A stretch of DNA of 64,000 bases from assembly GCA_036677375.1 (NCBI GenBank), contig JAVBWO010000001.1, forward strand, positions 62,001 to 126,000. Reading direction: 5' to 3'. The notes under the pieces are model-generated. The model was not told the origin of the DNA, did no database searches, and worked only from the letters and a program-made list of their open reading frames with translations. This DNA is from JAVBWO01 sp036677375. GTDB lineage: Bacteria; Bacillota; Dehalobacteriia; UBA4068; UBA4997. Both the position numbers and the translations under genes were made by a program. Shown here piece by piece: positions 24,681 to 33,343 of this stretch; positions within the stretch are counted from its first letter, which is position 1; each line of letters begins with the position of its first letter.

Positions 24681-25934
24681 TTACAGACGGGAGAAATCCA
24701 AGGTGGCAAAATAGTCTTCCAGCGTTTCTCCTCTGCGGATGCGTTCCACCGTACCGTCTTCTTTATAGAGCAGTTCCTGGCAGCGCAGCTTACCGTTGTA
24801 GTTGAAGCCCATAGCGTGGCCGTGGGCGCCGCTGTCATGAATGGCCAATAGATCGCCAACGGTAATCTCGGGAAACTTACGGTCGATGGCAAACTTGTCA
24901 TTGTTCTCACAAAGGGAACCAACGATATCGTAAACGTGGTCGGCAGGCGCATTTTCTTTCCCCATGACGGTAATATGGTGATAGGCGCCATAGAGAGCCG
25001 GACGCATCAGATGGGCCATACAAGCGTCCACACCGATATAATGTTTGTAAATATTTTTTTCATGGATGGCCCGGGTCACCAAAAATCCGTAAGGCCCCGC
25101 CATCATCCGGCCACTTTCCAGAGAGATCCGCACATCGCCCAAACCTGCGGGAACCAAAATCCTTTGAAATTCCTTCTCGACTCCGGAGCCGAAAACCTCC
25201 AGGTCTACCGGCTCCTGTTCCGGGCGGTAAGGAATGCCGATACCGCCGCCCAAATTAATGAATTCCACTTTAACGCCGGTTTGCTCCTGTACCATCACCG
25301 CCAATTCAAACATCATGGTGGCAGTGCCGATCAAAAAATCCACATTCAATTCATTGGAAACTACCATGGTATGGAGGCCGAAACGGCTGACGCCTTTTTT
25401 GTGGCAGACAGCAATGGCTTCAATAACTTGCTCCCGGGTAAAACCGTATTTGGCCTGTTCCGGATGTCCGATGATGGCATTGCCACCTTCGCGCAGAGGT
25501 CCCGGATTATAACGGAAGGAAATGATGTCCGGCAAGCCGGCGCACTCTTCCAGAAAGGCGATGTGGGTGATATCGTCTAAATTAATGATAGCCCCCATCT
25601 CTCTGGCTTTGATAAATTCGGCAGCGGGAGTATTATTGGAAGTAAAGCAGATGGCCTCCCCTTTGATACCGGCTTTTTCCGATAAGATCAGTTCCGGCAA
25701 GGAACTGCAATCGGCGCCACAGCCTTCTTCTTTAAAAATTTTTAAAATATAAGGATTAGGCAACGCCTTCACGGCAAAATGCTCCCGAAAACCGGGAGAC
25801 CAGTGAAAAGCCTTATTTAAACGGCGGGCGTTTTCCCGCAGCTCTTTTTCCAAATAAATATGGAAAGGCGTACCGAATTCTGCGGCAATCTTTTCCAAAA
25901 GCTCCTTTGTGAAGGGTACTTTTTTCATACTCAT
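24681..25934 (-). CDS. lysA: Diaminopimelate decarboxylase (alanine racemase-fold)
   Basis: A 417-residue fold-type III PLP enzyme converting meso-diaminopimelate to lysine. The PLP lysine is Lys56 in HFAVKALPNP; the phosphate-binding glycines are in NLGGGIGIPY, and the active-site cysteine motif is at IVGSLCENND. The sequence resembles the shorter, divergent DapDC type rather than the long Actinobacterial form, so a related D-ornithine/lysine-type activity is a minor alternative. It has its own ribosome site (GGAGG before ATG 25934). No lysine riboswitch is seen in the 80-base upstream gap. Confidence 0.87.
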   Translation of the reverse strand: MSMKKVPFTKELLEKIAAEFGTPFHIYLEKELRENARRLNKAFHWSPGFREHFAVKALPNPYILKIFKEEGCGADCSSLPELILSEKAGIKGEAICFTSNNTPAAEFIKAREMGAIINLDDITHIAFLEECAGLPDIISFRYNPGPLREGGNAIIGHPEQAKYGFTREQVIEAIAVCHKKGVSRFGLHTMVVSNELNVDFLIGTATMMFELAVMVQEQTGVKVEFINLGGGIGIPYRPEQEPVDLEVFGSGVEKEFQRILVPAGLGDVRISLESGRMMAGPYGFLVTRAIHEKNIYKHYIGVDACMAHLMRPALYGAYHHITVMGKENAPADHVYDIVGSLCENNDKFAIDRKFPEITVGDLLAIHDSGAHGHAMGFNYNGKLRCQELLYKEDGTVERIRRGETLEDYFATLDFSRL

Positions 25935-26015
25935 CTTGCATCCTCCTGAAAAGCATCTATTCAGCTTGTCCTACTAAACTTAACAAAATTTGCTTAAAGT
26001 ATATTATATCTCATT

Positions 26016-26690
26016 TTACAAGGTCTGGCAAGAGACACGGCCCCAGTTCAGTAAGGCCTGCGCTGCTTTGTCGTCCCATTTTTCAAAAGATAAAACGGGA
26101 ATGATTCCTTTGGCGTTCCAATCTTCTTGGCGGCTGTTGTTATAGGCAGCAAAAGCGATACCGGCATTCACTGCCGCCACGGCATCAATCCAAGCATCGC
26201 CAATGGCCAACCAAGCACCAGACGGCAAACCGGGAAACTGCTCCATGACATGGAGTACACCGTTGGCCTGCGGCTTCAAACAAGGCACCTTGCCTCGACC
26301 CGCCACGTAGGAAAAATACCGTCTGATGCCACATTGCCGCAAAGCATCCTCCGCAGCTTCATGTAGATTATTGGTTAAAAGCGTCAGATAAAAATCTTCT
26401 GCTAAAGTTTGCAGCAAGGCGGCAGCCCCCTCTTCTAATACCGCCTGATGCAAGCCTTCCGATTCGATTTCAGCTATTTTTTGCCAAACCGCTGCTTCGT
26501 TCTCCGGCGGCAATCCGTTTTCAACAGCCAGATGCATCAATTGGGATGTCGGCATACCTTGCCAGTCTCCGGGTAAATATCTCCATTGCCGCAACAGTTG
26601 TATGGTGCTTTCTTTCATATACCGGAAATCAATCCGAGAAGACAAGATGGTATTGTCCATATCAAAGATGATGCCCGTTTTTTTCTCCAT
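26016..26690 (-). CDS. HAD superfamily hydrolase (phosphoglycolate phosphatase-like)
   Basis: A 224-residue HAD phosphatase with motif I IIFDMDNTIL (nucleophile and acid/base aspartates), a helical cap at about 20-90, motif II LTLLTNNL, motif III lysine in GKVPCLKPQ and motif IV IGDAWIDAVAA. The acidic residue pair of motif IV is IGDAWID, consistent with activity. Substrate is unknown. It follows lysA's upstream gap and may be co-transcribed into lysA. Confidence 0.9.
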   Translation of the reverse strand: MEKKTGIIFDMDNTILSSRIDFRYMKESTIQLLRQWRYLPGDWQGMPTSQLMHLAVENGLPPENEAAVWQKIAEIESEGLHQAVLEEGAAALLQTLAEDFYLTLLTNNLHEAAEDALRQCGIRRYFSYVAGRGKVPCLKPQANGVLHVMEQFPGLPSGAWLAIGDAWIDAVAAVNAGIAFAAYNNSRQEDWNAKGIIPVLSFEKWDDKAAQALLNWGRVSCQTL

Positions 26691-26806
26691 ATCCCGTCCC
26701 CCTACGTTTTTGCTTCATCTTTTTCCTTTTAGCTCATGAAAAAACCGATCAAAATGATTAAGATTTTACCGATTTTTTATTTATTATAACACATCATTCC
26801 CAATAA

Positions 26807-26846
26807 AAAAGCATCCGGCCGGTAAAAAACGGCGGGACGCTTTTAT
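26807..26846 (-). terminator. Imperfect terminator downstream of the HD nucleotidase
   Basis: AAAAGC-TCC-GCCG on the left pairs with CGGC-GGA-GCTTTT on the right, with two mismatches. It lies about 40 bases after the stop of the next minus-strand gene and ends in an A/T-rich tail. Confidence 0.65.
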
Positions 26847-26883
26847 TTTTCTTGATTTTCTTTTAGCAATCTAGGTTATTTTA

Positions 26884-27459
26884 CTATTTCATTTCATCCA
26901 GCGTTAAACCGAAAGAAGGACCGAATTCCCGAAGGAAATAGGCCACTTCCGGCATGGCGGTGAATTTACTCAGTTCATGATAAACGGCTTCCTTGGCCAC
27001 GGCAAATTCGCCGTTGCCGCCCGCTGTTTCCTCCAGACATTTTAAATAAGCGCAGATCTTATCCGCGGCCTTGACCAGATCTCTTTCCTCGCCCGGTGGC
27101 GGCGAAAGAAAATCTTGGTAATCCGCCTGTAATTCATCGGGAAGCATCATGGAGAGCCTCGCTTTGGCGTTAGCTTCGATATGATGATAAGCGCTGCGGA
27201 TATTGTCATCGGCATATTTCACCGGCGTAGGCAGATCGCCTGTCAGCACCTCGCCGGCATCATGATAAAGAGCCAGCACCGCCACGCGCCCGGCATCCGC
27301 CTGGCCGCCGTAAAACCGGTTTCTGATCAGCGCCAAGGCATGGGCCACCATGGCTACCTGCAAGCTATGCTCTTGGTTGTTTTCCTCTTGAATATTCCGC
27401 ATCAGGCTCCAGCGGCGTATCAATTTTAAGCGGCTCATATAAGCAAAAAAGTGATGCAT
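26884..27459 (-). CDS. HD domain 5'-deoxynucleotidase (YfbR-like)
   Basis: An HD-domain phosphohydrolase of about 191 residues. Metal residues appear in order: EHSLQVAMVAHAL (His), LYHDAGEVLTGD (HD) and a later Asp in KAADKICAYLKC. This is the YfbR pattern of 5'-deoxyribonucleotidases that remove phosphate from dNMPs. I place the start at ATG 27459, seven bases after AAAGGA; 13 further upstream codons are highly charged and not conserved in the family. Confidence 0.9.
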   Translation of the reverse strand: MHHFFAYMSRLKLIRRWSLMRNIQEENNQEHSLQVAMVAHALALIRNRFYGGQADAGRVAVLALYHDAGEVLTGDLPTPVKYADDNIRSAYHHIEANAKARLSMMLPDELQADYQDFLSPPPGEERDLVKAADKICAYLKCLEETAGGNGEFAVAKEAVYHELSKFTAMPEVAYFLREFGPSFGLTLDEMK

Positions 27460-27622
27460 GCTCTCATCCTTTTCTCTGTTCTTATTTTTCATTCTCATCC
27501 GATCATGGGGGAAAACATTAAATGAATCCCCTGTGTTCCCACAGATATTGAAGAGATTTTTCTTTAAAGTCTTAAAACAATATAAAAATCGAAACCGGTC
27601 CGGTGATAAGGGTCAGTACAGA

Positions 27623-28495
27623 CTAATCCTCCTGATTTTCAAAGAAAGCCTGCCAGTTTTTCCCCGTAGGAGTAGTGGCCAAGCCGCCGCCGGCGGTTTC
27701 CCGCAATGTGGTAGACATCAATTGCCCTACCTGACGCATGGCTTCCAGCACCTCGTCGAAAGGAATGATGCTGCCCACGCCGGCTAAAGCCATTTCCGCG
27801 GACACAAAAGCATTGGCGGCGCCCATGACATTCCGTTTACTGCAAGGGCATTCCACCAAACCGGCCACCGGATCACAAACCAAGCCCAGAATATTCTTGA
27901 TGGCCATAGCGGAGGCGTCCAATGCCGCCGGCACCGTGCCACCCATCAATTCCACAACAGCTGCGGCAGCCATGGCGGAGGCGGAGCCGATCTCCGCTTG
28001 ACAGCCGCCTTGGGCTCCTGAGATACAAGCATTATAAGCAATGACGGTTCCAATGGCACCGGCGGTCAAAAGGCCGTTTACCACATCTTCATCGCTAAAT
28101 TCATGGTCATCCTGTAAAGCAAGGAATACCGCCGGCAAAACGCCGCAAGCTCCTGCCGTAGGCGCCGCCACGATCTTGCCCATCGCCGCATTGGTCACAC
28201 TGGCCGCCAAGGCATAAGCCGTAGCTCTAGTCAGCGTGCCGCCGGCAATGGCTTTCCCCTCCTGGTAATGCTGCCAGACCCTGGCGCCCTCGCCGCCGAT
28301 GATATGGCCATGCCAGCCCTCTTCCCGTAAGGGCCGCGTGGCGGATTCCTTCATCACCTGCCAGCTGTATAAAAGCTCCTGGCGTATTTCCTCTTCTCTT
28401 CTGCCGCTTTCTTGTATTTCTTCCTCCAAGGCCATTTGATAGATGGGCAATTGTTTATCCTGCCATAATGCCATAATTTGTTTTGCTGAACGCAA
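27623..28495 (-). CDS. sdaAA: L-serine dehydratase, iron-sulfur type, alpha subunit
   Basis: The catalytic subunit of the oxygen-sensitive L-serine deaminase, which converts serine to pyruvate and ammonia. Cysteines that bind the [4Fe-4S] cluster are seen in NACISGAQGGC and LVECPCSKRN, and the family motif GACGVLPAVF is present. The 290 residues are normal. It follows sdaAB by 37 bases, forming a two-gene operon. Next to serA it points to active serine metabolism. Confidence 0.95.
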   Translation of the reverse strand: MRSAKQIMALWQDKQLPIYQMALEEEIQESGRREEEIRQELLYSWQVMKESATRPLREEGWHGHIIGGEGARVWQHYQEGKAIAGGTLTRATAYALAASVTNAAMGKIVAAPTAGACGVLPAVFLALQDDHEFSDEDVVNGLLTAGAIGTVIAYNACISGAQGGCQAEIGSASAMAAAAVVELMGGTVPAALDASAMAIKNILGLVCDPVAGLVECPCSKRNVMGAANAFVSAEMALAGVGSIIPFDEVLEAMRQVGQLMSTTLRETAGGGLATTPTGKNWQAFFENQED

Positions 28496-28532
28496 TTTCG
28501 CTTCCTCCTATCTCCCAGGCACACGCCTTGCT

Positions 28533-29204
28533 TTAAGTAAGAGCCGGAATCAGGCGCACCATTCGCACATTTGGCAAAGCCGTGATGGAATCGATTACCC
28601 ATTTTTCCGGCATCTGATCCACTTCCGAAACCAGAACGGCATGCATGCCCCGGCCGCTGCGGAACAGGCGCATGGTCGCTACATTGACACCGCTGACCGC
28701 TAAAACGGATGTGATGCCGGCCACAACTCCCGGCTTATCTTCCTGGAGGGTAATGATGGTGGCATACTCGCCGCCAAAGGAAACCTCCATGCCATTGATA
28801 TTGGTCACCAAAATAGCACCGCCCCCCACCGAAGAGCCCTGGATGCTGTATTCCGTTCCGTTTTCTGTGGTGATCTGAAAAAGCACCGTATTAGGATGAA
28901 CATCCCCTAAGTCCTGCTGCTGAAACTGATACTGCAGACCTTTCTCGCGAGCAATCTCTTCCGCGTGCCGAATTTTTTCATCATCGGGAGCCATGCCCAA
29001 AAGCCCCGCCAACAGTGCCAGCCTAGTTCCGTGCCCTTTACCGGTGGTAGCAAAAGAACCATGTAAAATCATTTCCGCTTTGACAATGGGTTCTCCCACA
29101 ACAGCGCGGGCGGCCAGTCCCAGCCTTACGGCGCCTGCCGTATGGGAGCTGGACGGACCGATCATCACAGGCCCGATAATATCAAACAAAGTATATTGCG
29201 TCAT
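28533..29204 (-). CDS. sdaAB: L-serine dehydratase, iron-sulfur type, beta subunit
   Basis: The beta subunit of the two-part serine dehydratase. The N-terminal half has GPVMIGPSSSHTAGAVRLG; the C-terminal half is an ACT domain (YATIITLQEDKPGVVAGITSVL) that may sense serine. I chose ATG 29204 with GGAGG seven bases upstream; an open extension of 13 codons lacks a site. A TATAAT at 29277-29282 may be part of its promoter, but I do not find a good -35 box. Confidence 0.94.
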   Translation of the reverse strand: MTQYTLFDIIGPVMIGPSSSHTAGAVRLGLAARAVVGEPIVKAEMILHGSFATTGKGHGTRLALLAGLLGMAPDDEKIRHAEEIAREKGLQYQFQQQDLGDVHPNTVLFQITTENGTEYSIQGSSVGGGAILVTNINGMEVSFGGEYATIITLQEDKPGVVAGITSVLAVSGVNVATMRLFRSGRGMHAVLVSEVDQMPEKWVIDSITALPNVRMVRLIPALT

Positions 29205-29386
29205 CAAGAATCCTCCTTGCGTCAAGGCAGACAAGCCATGCAACAGATACTATCCAGTATATGCCATTCATAAAAAATTATAATGGATAACATACAAAAT
29301 GAAAAGATTGTTGATAAAAAGAACTTCATTATCTTCTATGTTTTTCCAAATCTGTTTTTGTTATTAGTAAAATCTGTTATAGATAG

Positions 29387-29435
29387 AAAAAGCCGGACAA
29401 ATGCCATGCACAAGCATGGGGTCTGCCCGGCTTTT
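29387..29435 (-). terminator. Terminator of the HD-GYP-like gene
   Basis: AAAAGCCGG (29387-29395) pairs with CCGGCTTTT (29427-29435), and an inner CCATGC-GCATGG hairpin is nested inside. It lies 14 bases after the stop of the minus-strand gene. Confidence 0.8.
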
Positions 29436-29449
29436 CTATTCTGTATAAT

Positions 29450-30307
29450 TTAATACCAAGCAGCTTCCCGCTGCCCACTGACAATGACCTTAAGACGGCC
29501 ATGGCTCATCATTTTAATAAAGACATCCACCAAAGCGGGATCAAGAGCGGTACCGCGATAGTCGTATAAGATCCGAAGCGCATCCTCGTTTCTCAAATGT
29601 CGGCGGGTACGCAAAGCATCATAGACCCAAACCACTGAAAAAATACGGCAACCAAACGGAATCTCTTCACCGGAAACACCGCGCAGGCCGCTGCCATCCC
29701 ACCGCTCATGATGATAATAAAGCAATTTGGCCGTACTTGCCAGATCAGGCACGCATTCCAAGATACTGGCACCGATCTCGCTATGGTGCTCTTCGGCAGC
29801 GTTATCTTGATCGCTTTGGTTATTAACTCCAATCATTCCGATATAATGGGTCCAGCATAGCGTACGAACCTCCGCCATGCGGCAGGGCTCCAGATGCACC
29901 GCTTCACAAAGCATAACGGCATAATCCCAAAGGCGTTGGCTTTGCGCTGCGTATTCCCCATTGATTTCCTCACGGGGGGGTTCTTTGCGGTGCCAAGACA
30001 AACGGGCAACAGCAGGCTTGAAATTTTTGGACTTCTTCGGTTTTTCAGTCGTCAGGCCAAAACTTTCCCGTTCGGCGCACCATCTCTTATAAGCTCTGGC
30101 CGAACCCCATAAAAGCATTAAGGCCAAAAGTAAAAAGCGGATCGCAATGCGGTAAAGGGGAACGTCGGTAAAAAGAGCGCTCATCATGGTGCTGCCAATG
30201 GTATAGTAGGCAAAAAATACCGCATCTAAAAGCCATAGAGCGATCCCAATCAAGGCACCGGCAATCACCGAACTCATATAAGCCACGCGCGCTCCTCCTT
30301 TAATCAA
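29450..30307 (-). CDS. Membrane-anchored HD-GYP-like protein with degenerate HD motif
   Basis: A 285-residue protein with two N-terminal membrane segments (about residues 10-35 and 52-70), a basic linker and a C-terminal HD-GYP-like domain. In active HD-GYP phosphodiesterases the metal site is HDIGKIG. Here it reads THYIGMIG, so the aspartate is replaced by tyrosine and the lysine by methionine. The later motifs HHERWDGSGLRG and HSEIGASIL remain, but the GYP triad reads GLR. Loss of the HD aspartate suggests no cyclic-di-GMP hydrolysis. It could be a binding or scaffolding protein. It is monocistronic with its own terminator. Confidence 0.8.
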   Translation of the reverse strand: MIKGGARVAYMSSVIAGALIGIALWLLDAVFFAYYTIGSTMMSALFTDVPLYRIAIRFLLLALMLLWGSARAYKRWCAERESFGLTTEKPKKSKNFKPAVARLSWHRKEPPREEINGEYAAQSQRLWDYAVMLCEAVHLEPCRMAEVRTLCWTHYIGMIGVNNQSDQDNAAEEHHSEIGASILECVPDLASTAKLLYYHHERWDGSGLRGVSGEEIPFGCRIFSVVWVYDALRTRRHLRNEDALRILYDYRGTALDPALVDVFIKMMSHGRLKVIVSGQREAAWY

Positions 30308-30505
30308 TATATCTGGTTTACCAGCCTTTTTTAATACTATATCTTGTGAGTCTAATTAAAAATTTGTATTCTACATTTCATATGTCAAATCCTGCTATAA
30401 AAAGAATATTTTTAGGATTTTTTTGTGTTTTTACATTATGATTTTTCTTATTTGTTGCAAAAAAGAGTTTTTGCAAGAACCTCTGCATATTTATGCAATT
30501 TCGGC

Positions 30506-30535
30506 TTGCATTTTACCTAGGAAAGGCACTATAAT
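30506..30535 (+). promoter_or_regulatory. Promoter of serA
   Basis: TTGCAT (30506-30511) and TATAAT (30530-30535) have an 18-base spacer. Transcription would start near 30542, giving a short leader before ATG 30575. The 170 bases before this are AT-rich and hold no gene I can support. Confidence 0.78.
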
Positions 30536-30574
30536 GGGGTTAACGATCAATAAAATCTTTTGGAGGTGCCCTTG

Positions 30575-31723
30575 ATGTTTAAAGTACAGACCCTGAACAA
30601 AATCGACCCTATCATTAACCAATATTTACCGGCAGAAAAATATGAGATCGCCAATGAGATCCCAGACCCGGATGCTATTTTTGTCCGCAGTGCCAGCATG
30701 CTGGAAATGACGATGCCGAAAAGCCTCTTGGCGATTGCCAGAGCCGGCGCCGGCACCAATAACATTCCGACCCCGGCTTGTAGCGAGCAAGGAATCGTCG
30801 TTTTTAACACTCCTGGCGCCAATTCCAACGCCGTAGCAGAAATGGCTATCTGCGGTCTCTTTTTGGCTTCCCGCAACGTTTTTACCGCCGCCACCTGGAC
30901 CCAAGGTTTAAAGGGCAACGGTGATGAGATCGCTAACCTGGTGGAAAAAGGGAAATCCCAATTCACCGGTCCCGAAGTCAACGGCAAAACCTTGGGAATT
31001 ATCGGCTTAGGCGCCATCGGTGGCAAATTGGCCAATTATGCCATTGGTCTGGGCATGAACGTGATCGGTTTGGATAATTATATGACCGAAGCAGCCAAAG
31101 CAGCCTTAAATCCAGCTGTTAAAATGGTGACCAGCTTAGATGAGATTCTGCCGCTTTGCGACTACTTCTCCTTGCACATTCCAGCCACTCCCGAAACCAA
31201 AGGCAGCTTCAATAAAAACGCTTTTGCCAAAATGAAAAAAGGCGCCCGCCTTTTGAACTTTGCCCGCGCCGATTTGATTAATGTGAACGATTTGCTGGCC
31301 GCTTTGGAAGAAGGCACTCCGGCTCATTATGTAACGGACTTTGCCTCCGAAGCCATTTTGGACAACCCCAAGATCACCGTTATCCCCCACTTGGGTGCTT
31401 CCACGCCTGAATCCCAGGTCAACTGCGCCGTTATGGGTGCGGAACAGCTGAGAGATTTTCTGGAATTGGGCAATATTGTCAATTCCACCAACTTCCCCAG
31501 TCTGTCCATTCCTGCCGGTAGTGGAAAACTCCGCGCCACCGTTGCCTATCAAAAGGATAGCGATGCTTTGACAAAAGCTTTAGCCGTCATCGCTCCCGCC
31601 AATTATGTTTCCGCCGAAAGAGGCAACGTCGGCTATGCCATCTGTGAAGTGGATTCTTGCGTTTCCGGCAAATTAGCCGAACTGGCCGCCATTCCCGGCG
31701 TTTTGAAGGTTCGCGCCCTGTAA
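30575..31723 (+). CDS. serA: D-3-phosphoglycerate dehydrogenase (short type with C-terminal ACT-like domain)
   Basis: First enzyme of serine synthesis, oxidising 3-phosphoglycerate with NAD. The 382 residues contain the NAD loop LGIIGLGAIGGKLANYA, the catalytic Arg region, the PHLGASTPESQ motif with the catalytic histidine, and a C-terminal ACT-like domain (YAICEVDSCVSGKLAELAAIPGVLKVRAL region). The intervening domain of long SerA forms is missing. ATG 30575 has GGAGG nine bases upstream. The product is consumed by the serine dehydratase encoded nearby on the other strand. Confidence 0.93.
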   Translation: MFKVQTLNKIDPIINQYLPAEKYEIANEIPDPDAIFVRSASMLEMTMPKSLLAIARAGAGTNNIPTPACSEQGIVVFNTPGANSNAVAEMAICGLFLASRNVFTAATWTQGLKGNGDEIANLVEKGKSQFTGPEVNGKTLGIIGLGAIGGKLANYAIGLGMNVIGLDNYMTEAAKAALNPAVKMVTSLDEILPLCDYFSLHIPATPETKGSFNKNAFAKMKKGARLLNFARADLINVNDLLAALEEGTPAHYVTDFASEAILDNPKITVIPHLGASTPESQVNCAVMGAEQLRDFLELGNIVNSTNFPSLSIPAGSGKLRATVAYQKDSDALTKALAVIAPANYVSAERGNVGYAICEVDSCVSGKLAELAAIPGVLKVRAL

Positions 31724-31737
31724 GGCTTAAAAACCAT

Positions 31738-31766
31738 AAAGCCATCCCGGCAAGGGATGGCTTTTT
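31738..31766 (+). terminator. Terminator of serA
   Basis: AAAGCCATCCC pairs with GGGATGGCTTT around a GGCAA loop and runs into five T residues, 15 bases after the serA stop. sfsA begins 40 bases later. Confidence 0.88.
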
Positions 31767-31806
31767 CATTTATCAGAAACATTCAGAAGCATCAGGAGGC
31801 CTTTTC

Positions 31807-32484
31807 ATGGAATATCCTACCCCTTTGGTTCCGGGTATCTTTATAAACCGACCCAACCGCTTCATCGCGGAAGTACTCATTGACGGGAAGCCGGTTATCG
31901 TCCATGTACCTAATACCGGACGCTGCCGGGAGTTGCTACTGCCCCAAAGCAAAGTACTGCTTTCTCCCGCCGCCAATTCCAATCGGCGCACCCCTTACAG
32001 CCTGGTGGCGGTCTACAAGGGAACACGGATGATCAATCTAGATTCTCAGGCGCCTAATAAGATTATCCTGGAGGCGCTGCGGGCCGGGCTGATTCCCGCA
32101 GACGAGATCCGTCCGGAATTTTTCTGGGGCAACAGTCGTTTGGATATCGCCTACAAGCGGAAAGGGCAAATGGGCTTCATCGAAGTCAAGGGGGTTACTC
32201 TGGAAGAAGATGACATCGCTTATTTCCCTGATGCGCCCACCTTGCGAGGCGCCCGTCACATTCAGGAGCTGATTCTTGCGCAAGAACAGGGCTACGCCGG
32301 TCATCTTTGGTTTGTCATCCAGATGGAGGATATCAAGCACTTTCAGCCTAATGATCAAACCGATCCCAGTTTTGGTCAGGTGCTGCGGGAAGGGGCGAAA
32401 GCCGGCTTGGACATCCGGGCTTGGTGCTGCCGCTGCAGCCCTCAGAGCATCACCTTAGATAATGAGGTACCTGTTATCCTCTAA
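31807..32484 (+). CDS. sfsA: DNA/RNA nuclease SfsA
   Basis: A 225-residue protein of the SfsA family (sugar fermentation stimulation protein), now regarded as a nucleic-acid-binding nuclease with an N-terminal OB-like fold and a C-terminal PD-(D/E)xK-type domain. Motifs seen are VPNTGRCREL, NSRLDIAY and GFIEVKGVTLEED, the last holding the E-x-K. ATG 31807 follows AGGAGG; the frame is open upstream through the serA terminator but without a start signal. It has no obvious promoter of its own, so read-through from serA is likely. Confidence 0.93.
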   Translation: MEYPTPLVPGIFINRPNRFIAEVLIDGKPVIVHVPNTGRCRELLLPQSKVLLSPAANSNRRTPYSLVAVYKGTRMINLDSQAPNKIILEALRAGLIPADEIRPEFFWGNSRLDIAYKRKGQMGFIEVKGVTLEEDDIAYFPDAPTLRGARHIQELILAQEQGYAGHLWFVIQMEDIKHFQPNDQTDPSFGQVLREGAKAGLDIRAWCCRCSPQSITLDNEVPVIL

Positions 32485-32628
32485 ATTTTAAAGCAGGAAT
32501 TCTATGGATGTCAGTTTTTTTCTGGAAGCTTTCCCTTAGCGGCTTATCCTTAAAAACTTACCATACTTTTTTTCAATTGCATCTGATTTGGCTGAAGTAA
32601 AACCTCAGAGCTGTCTTTAGTTATCATA

Positions 32629-32655
32629 AGGCTCCCGCTTTCTGCGGGAGCCTTA
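32629..32655. terminator. Terminator between sfsA and the next convergent gene
   Basis: AAGGCTCCCGC and GCGGGAGCCTT form an 11-bp perfect stem with a 5-base loop. T-rich sequence follows on the plus strand. It separates convergent genes. Confidence 0.82.
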
Positions 32656-32662
32656 TTGACGC

Positions 32663-33211
32663 TTATTTTTTTTTGGCTGCCAAGGTAAGAACGACCATCC
32701 CTTCCTTCTGGTCAACAGTGACTTCGCCAGGCTGGCTGAAACCCAGGTAAACTACCGCCGTATCCTGCCCCTCCACGGTAGCCAAACGAATGGCTTCAGC
32801 CATGGTCTCATAACCCAACTGCCGCAAGGATCGGGTCTTAAGGCCAAATTGATCTAAAACCGCCTGATCAAAAGTAGTTCCGCTGATCAGTAATTCAACG
32901 GCATAAGCACCTAAAGCGGGATCAGGCCCAACACCTTGGACTCCGTAGGTATTCTCTCCGGCACTTAGGATCTTCCACTGTACTTCGGGCATCGCCCCTT
33001 CGGTAAGTGTCAGGGTTACCACGGTTTGATTGGCATCACCCTGCAAAGAAATGTCATTTACCAAGATACCGGCATCGCCGCTAATAATACCGTCTCTGCC
33101 ACACCAGCAAAAGGCCAGAATCACCAAGATCACCAAGATCAGCAGCAAAAGATAGCGTTTCCGAAAACGAAATTTTTTCCTTTCCCCTTTTTTGTAATCT
33201 TTTTTCACCAT
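32663..33211 (-). CDS. Membrane-anchored extracytoplasmic protein of unknown function
   Basis: I do not recognise this 182-residue protein. It begins with a very basic stretch (about residues 3-20), then one strong hydrophobic helix (about 20-38) containing a Cys-Trp-Cys, and then a soluble region. Several stretches look like beta strands of alternating hydrophobic residues (QTVVTLTLTEG, DTAVVYLGF, GMVVLTLAA), faintly like AMIN or GerMN-type envelope modules, but that is not a firm match. It follows the rlmH and htrA genes on the same strand, so an envelope or stress role is possible. Confidence 0.7.
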   Translation of the reverse strand: MVKKDYKKGERKKFRFRKRYLLLLILVILVILAFCWCGRDGIISGDAGILVNDISLQGDANQTVVTLTLTEGAMPEVQWKILSAGENTYGVQGVGPDPALGAYAVELLISGTTFDQAVLDQFGLKTRSLRQLGYETMAEAIRLATVEGQDTAVVYLGFSQPGEVTVDQKEGMVVLTLAAKKK

Positions 33212-33343
33212 GGCGGCACCTACTTTTTTATTATTCTACCAAAAAATATATGCCATGGTATGCCCCTTTATAACCAAAGGCAGCAGAGGGATAACCCATC
33301 GCCGCCTTTTTGTTTGCCCCTTTTCTTTCCTTTTGTTTCTTAC

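Noticed and set aside
24936..25580. Plus-strand frame of 214 codons opposite lysA
   Set aside because: It overlaps conserved coding sequence of lysA and lacks a ribosome site.
31657..31806. N-terminal extension of SfsA
   Set aside because: It runs through the end of serA and a terminator; ATG 31807 after AGGAGG is the supported start.
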